This document shows, one piece after another, positions 1 to 4,456 of a DNA stretch of 7,447 nucleotides; position 1 is the stretch's first letter; each line of letters starts with the position of its first letter. The stretch is taken from NCBI GenBank assembly GCA_002309335.1, contig DBXH01000015.1, forward strand, positions 1 to 7,447. The letters run 5' to 3'. Made by a program: the position numbers and the translations under genes. Under the pieces are notes generated by a model, which saw only the letters and a program-made list of their open reading frames with translations, made no database searches and was not told where the DNA came from. The DNA comes from Bacteroidales bacterium UBA1217 (GTDB taxonomy: Bacteria > Bacteroidota > Bacteroidia > Bacteroidales > P3).

Positions 1-101
1 AAGTCCGTCCCCAGCATTCTGTTGACAACACTCTGAGCTCCGCACGGCACACCGATGCCAAGGAGCAGGAGCGAAAGCAATATGTTCCTGATTGGTTTCA
101 T
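1..101 (-). CDS. Exported protein of unknown function, N-terminal signal peptide only (3' truncated by window edge)
   Basis: An ATG at 101-99 opens a frame that runs without a stop to the left edge, giving 33 residues. They begin MKPIRNILLSLLLLGIGVPC and continue GAQSVVNRMLGTD. This is a standard Sec signal peptide: Lys and Arg near the N-terminus, a Leu/Ile-rich core, then a small-residue cleavage region ending in Ala-Gln, the usual Bacteroidota form with Gln as the probable first mature residue. The Cys before GAQS is not in a proper lipobox (Pro precedes it), so a lipoprotein is less likely. The ATG overlaps the TGA (100-98) of the orphan tail frame as ATGA, a layout typical of coupled genes and a support for this start. 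The gene probably belongs to the same transcription unit as its upstream neighbours. The mature protein is outside the window, so its function cannot be told. Confidence 0.72.
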   Translation of the reverse strand, partial: MKPIRNILLSLLLLGIGVPCGAQSVVNRMLGTD

Positions 102-247
102 CGTGAGAATATGTCTGACATTTTCATTAGTCTTATGGTATGCGTCTTGCCGTCGGTTGTGGTGATGGTGAGGAGATAGGTGGCTTGGGGGCGAGCAGTG
201 AGATCGAGGCTGTAAGTTCGCTCTCCGCTTTCAGACGTTTTATCACC
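98..247 (-). pseudogene. Orphan C-terminal fragment resembling a type A T9SS sorting domain, no start codon
   Basis: Between the type B cargo gene and the left-edge gene, one minus-strand frame stays open for 49 codons and ends at TGA 100-98. Its translation includes YSLDLTARPQATYLLTIT followed by TTDGKTHTIRLMKM and a short tail SDIFSR. This follows the end of the Por_Secre_tail/type A sorting domain: a 'DLS-LPAGxY' segment, a beta strand, a DGK turn, and a final strand ending in a basic stretch. There is no ATG, GTG or TTG before the last ten codons, and two TGA codons lie just upstream in this frame, so it cannot be expressed as an ordinary gene. Its stop overlaps the next ATG as ATGA, as a genuine gene end would. 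I read it as the leftover 3' end of a T9SS cargo gene whose front was lost or replaced. A +1 frameshift extension of the upstream gene is a less likely alternative. Its family assignment is by eye. Confidence 0.55.
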
Positions 248-1988
248 TCATCAGCGTTACCGTACCGATGCCGGCGCGGACAATGCCGTTGGGTAGTTCG
301 ACTTCATATTTGTACACGTATGCTGCCTGATGTTGAGGGATGCCTTTGGCGGTGCCGTCCCAGGCGGCTTCGGGGTCGGTGGTGCTGAAAATCAAGTTGC
401 CCCAGCGGTTGTAGATATACAATTCATATTTGACTGGCTCAAAACTGAGGTAGCCGCGGAAGCGGTTGTTCGTCTCCTGGTCGGGCGTGAAGGCGTTGGG
501 AAACCAGATATTGTACATCGGCGGCTCTTCAGGCGGTGGTGGAGGGACGGCATTCAGACCGACTATCAGCGTCACCATAGAGTCGCACCCATATTGGTTT
601 GTGAAATGAAATGTGTATTCGCCGCTGTCAGCGATGGCGGTACCGTCGTATTTAATGGTGTCGCCGGCATCGATGCTGACGTGCAAGACTGTTGAGTCTG
701 TCGGGCTGACAAACAGTTTTAAAACATAGTGTCGCTGAGCAAAGTCGTCCACGCTGTCGCGCTGGAATGTGAAAGTGCCCGGCATTGTTGGCTTGGCATA
801 AAAGCCATAGCCATTATACAGCTCGCCGAGACAGATGGTGTCTCTTACAGTTATGGTGTCCTTACGGATTACGGTTTGCAGATGCAGCGTCACCGTCGAG
901 TCGCATCCGTTGGCAGCAACGGTTGTATGCGAATATACGCCGTTCTGTGTCAACGTGGTGTCGAAAAAGAGAAGGCTGTCACCTATGAAGATCGTGTCGT
1001 AGAGCACGGTGTCGCTTGTGGGCAGGATGGTCAGCGTCAGCAGATGGACATCGATGGTGCTGTCGTTCACCAGCTCTGTGTAGTCGAAGGTGTATGTGCC
1101 GGTCGTGCTCGTTTGACTGGCTATCGGGTTGAAACCATAGCCGCTGTATGGCGTTCCGAGGCAGACGGTGTCGGTGTGATATAGCGTGTCGCGTGTGGTG
1201 ATATGGGCGGGATATATATGGACGTTGTCAATGAAGGTGGAGTTGCCGCCTGGAAATCCGTAAGTAAGAGTGTCGCATCTTTTGGTACGGAAACCGATAC
1301 GGTAAGGTGGCGAGACACCGTCGAACATACCGAGCACGTCAACGTCGAACATCTGCCACTCGTAGCCGTTGAGTGTGTAGGTAAGGGTCGAGAATGGGAT
1401 GAAATCGCGTCCGCAAGTGGGATTGCACGGCCAACTGGTACGATTGGTGCTCCACCAGTTTGTCGTTGTTGTGTCGGGCACCGAGTCGGTCAATATGCCA
1501 ACCTCTATTTCAAGCGGTATCAGTCCTGCACCTGGACTTGGACTGTTTGTGTCTTGTGCGACGACGAAATCGAAGGTAACCCTTGAAGGCAGTTCGTAGA
1601 ACCAGGGCGATGCCAACAGCGAGCCACCACACTTATAGTCGTAGGTCGTATCCCAAAAGCCCGATGCCGGATGATAGTCATTCCAAGCACCGGCATAGTC
1701 CATACGCACCATACCGTTGTTGATATATCTGTGATTATTGTAAGGTACCAACAAATGGCCAGGCCTATAGAACATTGTTCCTGCCCATCCGCGAGTACAG
1801 CCCTCCCAGCCGCCGAAGAAGTGGTAGGCCGGACTGTAATGGTGTGTAGGGTCTATATACCTGTTGGAGTCCTCAATGTAGCTTTCAAAATCTTCGTAGA
1901 ACGGCAACGTCACAATGACCTGGCTGCGCAGATTGGCACAGCACAGCAGCATTAGCAAAAACCATATATGTCTCCCCTTGCATAACAT
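243..1988 (-). CDS. Secreted multidomain protein with type B T9SS sorting domain (CHU_C)
   Basis: The protein has 581 residues from the chosen ATG at 1988-1986, which follows the previous TGA by one base and puts a signal peptide (GRHIWFLLMLLCCANLRSQ) at the very N-terminus. An in-frame ATG at 2024 would add 12 residues and overlap the upstream gene by 35 bases, so I did not use it. Residues about 27-260 look like a beta-jelly-roll of the choice-of-anchor J/cleaved-adhesin kind: FYEDFESY near the start, LLASPWFYELPSRVTFDF in the middle, TFIDNVHIYP at the end. Residues about 267-373 and 377-478 are two copies of a module. A PPPPPEEPP linker (482-490) leads to the CHU_C domain (about 492-581), with FPNAFTPDQETNN, YELYIYNRWGNLIFSTTDPE, WDGTAKG and a final GTVTLMR. 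CHU_C directs export through the outer membrane by T9SS. Likely a cell-surface or released adhesin-like protein. No catalytic motif was seen, so the substrate is unknown. Confidence 0.85.
   Translation of the reverse strand: MLCKGRHIWFLLMLLCCANLRSQVIVTLPFYEDFESYIEDSNRYIDPTHHYSPAYHFFGGWEGCTRGWAGTMFYRPGHLLVPYNNHRYINNGMVRMDYAGAWNDYHPASGFWDTTYDYKCGGSLLASPWFYELPSRVTFDFVVAQDTNSPSPGAGLIPLEIEVGILTDSVPDTTTTNWWSTNRTSWPCNPTCGRDFIPFSTLTYTLNGYEWQMFDVDVLGMFDGVSPPYRIGFRTKRCDTLTYGFPGGNSTFIDNVHIYPAHITTRDTLYHTDTVCLGTPYSGYGFNPIASQTSTTGTYTFDYTELVNDSTIDVHLLTLTILPTSDTVLYDTIFIGDSLLFFDTTLTQNGVYSHTTVAANGCDSTVTLHLQTVIRKDTITVRDTICLGELYNGYGFYAKPTMPGTFTFQRDSVDDFAQRHYVLKLFVSPTDSTVLHVSIDAGDTIKYDGTAIADSGEYTFHFTNQYGCDSMVTLIVGLNAVPPPPPEEPPMYNIWFPNAFTPDQETNNRFRGYLSFEPVKYELYIYNRWGNLIFSTTDPEAAWDGTAKGIPQHQAAYVYKYEVELPNGIVRAGIGTVTLMR
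555..1190 (-). repeat. Two tandem copies of a two-part (A-B) protein module in the type B cargo gene
   Basis: Copy 1 covers residues about 267-373 (1190-870) and copy 2 about 377-478 (860-555). Part A shares DT-x-CLG-x-x-Y-x-GYGF (DTVCLGTPYSGYGF and DTICLGELYNGYGF), then GTYTF/GTFTF and a PT-Asp/Ser segment. Part B shares GDS/GDT, a GxYxxxxxxxxxGCDS stretch (NGVYSHTTVAANGCDS; SGEYTFHFTNQYGCDS) and a TVTL/MVTL strand. Equivalent cysteines are 110 residues (CLG) and 106 residues (GCDS) apart. The two cysteines per copy could form a disulfide after export (inference). Nucleotide identity appears degenerate, so the duplication is old. Confidence 0.8.
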
Positions 1989-1989
1989 T

Positions 1990-2961
1990 TCATAGAGTGT
2001 CTTTTGCTTTCTTTGCCAACTCAAAGAGAGCGACAGGCAGATGGCAGTAGCCCGAGGGGTTCTTATCTAGGTAGTCCTGATGGTACTCCTCGGCACGGTA
2101 GAAGTTGCGCAATGGCTCGACCTCGACGCACAGAGGCAATCCGTACTTCTTGGCCTCTTCTGCAACCACCTCGTCGATGACGGCGCGGTCGGAAGAATTG
2201 CTGTAATAGATGCCTGTGCGGTAGCGCGTACCCTCGTCCTCGCCCTGTTTGTTAAGGCTGGTGGGGTCGATAGCCTTGAAGTACATCTCAAGCAAGAAAC
2301 GCAGGCTTACAACAGCCGGATTGTAGCGCAGATGCACCGTCTCGGCATAGCCCGTCTGGTCGGTATAGACCTCTTTATATGTGGGATTCTCGGTGTTGCC
2401 GTTGGCAAAGCCCACCTCGGTAAAGGTAACGCCTTCAATCAGTTTTAGGTATTTCTCCGCCCCCCAGAAGCATCCGGCGGCGAGATATATGTCCCGTTCG
2501 CTGCCAAGCGGAGGCAGCAGGGCGACAATCTTCTCCAGCCACTCGGCATCAACGTCGTCAAAGGTATTCAACTCGCGGCTGTCGATGTCCAGTACAGCAA
2601 CAACAGCCCCTTTCTGCATCACAGGTACCACTATCTCGCTGCGGCTCTCGCTGCTGCAGGCTATATGACCGGGAAACTGCTCGACATCGGGCACCACAAC
2701 CGTGCGGCGTTCCTTCCAAGCTGTTCCGCACACACCTTTTCCATAGCCTATATGCATACAGGCCACGGGACCTTGGAAAGGGCCGAGAATCAACTCACCG
2801 CCAATAACACGATAAAAGCCCGTCCACCAGAATCTAAAGCTGTCTTTTAGCATTGCCGCAACGTTAGCCATTGTCGCAATCCCATCACACTCACCCGACA
2901 GAAGGCTGGCAATCTGTTTGTATATTAAAGAATATGTCTCTTGTTTTGTTTGTGTCGTCAT
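1990..2961 (-). CDS. msrA: Fused free methionine-(R)-sulfoxide reductase (GAF-type fRMsr) and peptide methionine-(S)-sulfoxide reductase MsrA
   Basis: The protein has 323 residues and no signal peptide, so it is probably cytoplasmic. Residues 1-150 form a complete fRMsr (YebR-like GAF domain), which reduces free Met-R-sulfoxide. Cys68, Cys78 and Cys102 occur in ACMHIGYGKGVCGTA and FPGHIAC with spacings of 10 and 24, those of the catalytic cysteines in known fRMsr enzymes, followed by SEIVVPV. Residues about 157-323 form a complete MsrA, which reduces Met-S-sulfoxide: GCFWGAE with catalytic Cys164, NPTYKEV (Tyr195), GYAETVH (Glu207), GEDEGTRYR (Asp242) and FYRAEEYHQDY, then GYCHL with probable resolving Cys306. 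The linker is only a few residues and there is no Met near the junction, so one polypeptide is made. Start ATG 2961-2959 lies three bases after the stop of the TM/CHU_C gene, and the TGA is one base from the next ATG. The gene symbol refers to the MsrA half. Confidence 0.95.
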   Translation of the reverse strand: MTTQTKQETYSLIYKQIASLLSGECDGIATMANVAAMLKDSFRFWWTGFYRVIGGELILGPFQGPVACMHIGYGKGVCGTAWKERRTVVVPDVEQFPGHIACSSESRSEIVVPVMQKGAVVAVLDIDSRELNTFDDVDAEWLEKIVALLPPLGSERDIYLAAGCFWGAEKYLKLIEGVTFTEVGFANGNTENPTYKEVYTDQTGYAETVHLRYNPAVVSLRFLLEMYFKAIDPTSLNKQGEDEGTRYRTGIYYSNSSDRAVIDEVVAEEAKKYGLPLCVEVEPLRNFYRAEEYHQDYLDKNPSGYCHLPVALFELAKKAKDTL

Positions 2962-2964
2962 AGT

Positions 2965-3822
2965 TTAGCGTTTGATTTCCAGCACTCCGCGACGCACAGT
3001 GTTATAGTCTCTGAATGCCATTTCATAGAAATAAGTCCCGTCAGACAATCCTGTGCCGCAAAAGTCGTTTTTATAATCGTTTGACGAATATACCTTTTGG
3101 CGGCGAGAGGTATAAATCCTCACCTGCACCGTCCCGTACTTTTCCAAGTCTGGCACCACCCAGAAGTCGTTGATTCCGTCACCATTTGGCGTCACAGCGT
3201 CAGGAATGGTCACATACGGCAACTGCTTCTTCTCGGTCTTCTTGGCGGGAGCAGCCGCAGTCGGTGCCTCGGTCTTCTTCTCTGCTACGGCAGGCTTGGT
3301 ATTTACAGGTTTCTCATCCTCTTCGGTAACCCACTCGGTGGTATCAAAATCAAACAGTTCAGAAGGAAATACATAATCCGGTGGCAAGCGATTCGAGGGA
3401 CTTGTTGCTATTGTTGTTGCATTTTCGACAGGTGTAGATGGTTTTACGGCATTAGCTTTAGGCGCGGATTGATGCTCCTCTGAGGCAGGTGCGGCGGCTG
3501 TCGCCACTGGCGTTTCCTCAACAATCTTGCTGTCCGACACAGCAGGTTGCTGCTGTATATCAAACTTCTGCACCGTACTTGCCTGCTGGTTGTCGGTCAC
3601 CTTTGTCGGAATTGAAACGGCATAATAAATCACCCCAGCAACTAGCAGAACGGCTGTAGTAAACGCAACAACCAACGCTGTGCGGTGTGTACGTTTGGCA
3701 GGTGCGCCAATACCAGCATCCAGACGCCGCGAGATACTCTCCCAAGCGTCGCCAGGTGCTTGCTGTTCTGCCTCTTTCAAATGCTTGTGCATCAATTGTT
3801 CTATATCGTTCATTTCTCTCAT
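2965..3822 (-). CDS. Single-pass membrane protein with anti-sigma-like N-terminus and type B CTD (CHU_C-like) domain
   Basis: The protein has 285 residues. Residues 1-47 are hydrophilic and carry a short helix pattern ending PGDAWESISRRL; a Pro...Trp-Glu-x-Ile...Leu pattern of this kind is seen in Bacteroidota membrane proteins encoded beside ECF sigma factors. One transmembrane helix follows (about 48-69, ALVVAFTTAVLLVAGVIYYA). Residues about 70-200 are a low-complexity linker rich in Ala, Thr, Pro, Lys and Glu. Residues about 203-285 resemble the gliding-motility C-terminal domain: VTIPDAVTPNGDGINDFWVV, VQVRIYTSRRQKVYSS, then LSDGTYFYEMAFRDY and a final LEIKR. The gene starts six bases after the sigma factor stop; AGGA just before the ATG at 3822 supports that start over Met4. 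By position it may be the sigma factor's membrane partner (inference). A non-cleaved TM helix with a CTD fold is odd: the domain may stay in the periplasm rather than act as an export signal. Confidence 0.8.
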   Translation of the reverse strand: MREMNDIEQLMHKHLKEAEQQAPGDAWESISRRLDAGIGAPAKRTHRTALVVAFTTAVLLVAGVIYYAVSIPTKVTDNQQASTVQKFDIQQQPAVSDSKIVEETPVATAAAPASEEHQSAPKANAVKPSTPVENATTIATSPSNRLPPDYVFPSELFDFDTTEWVTEEDEKPVNTKPAVAEKKTEAPTAAAPAKKTEKKQLPYVTIPDAVTPNGDGINDFWVVPDLEKYGTVQVRIYTSRRQKVYSSNDYKNDFCGTGLSDGTYFYEMAFRDYNTVRRGVLEIKR

Positions 3823-3828
3823 TGTTTC

Positions 3829-4377
3829 CTATTTTAAATAATGGTCGCCCAGACGGCTCTTCAATATATTCTGCACTTTCTGCAAGGCTCTGTAGTATCG
3901 CGACTTGGCAGTCGAAACGGCGATTCCAGTCGCCTCCCCAGCATTGACGAACGAATATTCTTCAACAGCGACAAGGTTGAATATAATCCGCTCTTCATCT
4001 GGCAGTTGCCTAAGGGCTTCTATCAATGCGTCACGGATATCTATTTGATGTATCACGTTGCCCGTATCAGGATATTCTACGTTGTCCATCGACGAGAATG
4101 TTTTCTGGATTCGTAGATTCTTGCGATAGTACGCGATTGCTGTCCGCTGGAAGATGGAATGCATCCACCCTTCAAAAGAACCCTCGCCCTTATATTTTTC
4201 AATGCACTCATAGACAGCGATGAACCCGTCAACAAGAATGTCTCTGGCTTCTTCGTCATCGGCGGCATATCGGCGGCACACAGCGAAAAATCGAGGGCTA
4301 TATGTATCATACAGCACCTTCTGCATTGCACGATTGCCTTTCCTACATCCTTCTATGACGCTGTCAATATTCATCAT
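3829..4377 (-). CDS. ECF-type RNA polymerase sigma factor (sigma-70 family)
   Basis: The protein has 182 residues, the normal size for an ECF sigma factor with only regions 2 and 4. Region 2 covers about residues 13-87: an NRAMQKVLYDTYSPRFFAVC helix, the acidic YAADDEEARDILVDGFIAVY segment that contacts core polymerase, and GSFEGWMHSIFQRTAIAYYRK for -10 recognition. Region 4 covers about 115-172: ALRQLPDEERIIFNLVAVEE, then the helix-turn-helix GEATGIAVSTAKSRYYRAL that would bind the -35 element. The gene starts with tandem ATG codons; 4377 is used, and 4374 is equally possible. It heads a tight four-gene unit with the TM/CHU_C protein, fRMsr-MsrA and the type B cargo, which suggests it regulates itself and these neighbours. 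Target genes cannot be read from the sequence. It could share its role with T9SS-linked ECF factors such as Porphyromonas SigP, but no specific orthology is claimed. Confidence 0.93.
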   Translation of the reverse strand: MMNIDSVIEGCRKGNRAMQKVLYDTYSPRFFAVCRRYAADDEEARDILVDGFIAVYECIEKYKGEGSFEGWMHSIFQRTAIAYYRKNLRIQKTFSSMDNVEYPDTGNVIHQIDIRDALIEALRQLPDEERIIFNLVAVEEYSFVNAGEATGIAVSTAKSRYYRALQKVQNILKSRLGDHYLK

Positions 4378-4402
4378 CTTCGATGTAGTAGTAGAATAAC
4401 TG

Positions 4403-4433
4403 CAAAAGAAAGTTTAGTAAAAAGTGTTAAAAA
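4403..4433 (-). promoter_or_regulatory. Weak candidate promoter for the sigma factor operon
   Basis: On the minus strand, TTTT (4433-4430) is followed after 19 bases by TTCTTTTG (4410-4403). This compares with the Bacteroidota consensus TTTG-N19-TAnnTTTG with one mismatch in each box. It lies 25 bases before the sigma factor ATG. The region is so AT-rich that chance is a real possibility, and an ECF-dependent promoter of unknown consensus could be used instead. Confidence 0.25.
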
Positions 4434-4456
4434 TTCATAAATTGTATTTTAACACT
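4423..4456 (-). terminator. AT-rich inverted repeat with T tract over the M1 peptidase stop codon, possible terminator
   Basis: The arms AGTGTTAAAA (4423-4432) and TTTTAACACT (4447-4456) are perfect 10-base inverted repeats around a 14-base loop. In the direction of transcription the second arm runs into TTTT (4422-4419), giving a stem-loop plus U tract. The peptidase TAA (4429-4427) sits inside the second arm. The stem has only two G-C pairs, so termination would be weak. The palindrome could also be a binding site for a regulator of the sigma factor operon, which starts 46 bases beyond it. Confidence 0.45.

Noticed and set aside
1979..1993. ATG at 1993-1991 overlapping the msrA TGA as ATGA
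   Set aside because: Its frame reaches a stop after 13 codons and encodes nothing recognisable; the cargo gene starts in another frame at 1988.
1986..2024. Upstream ATG at 2024 as the start of the type B cargo gene
   Set aside because: It would overlap the msrA gene by 35 bases and place 12 polar residues before the signal peptide. ATG 1988, one base after the previous stop, fits better.
2500..2530. Possibility that fRMsr and MsrA are two genes joined by a sequencing error
   Set aside because: The frame is continuous, the linker is short and no start codon lies near the beginning of the MsrA half, so a missed stop/start pair is unlikely.
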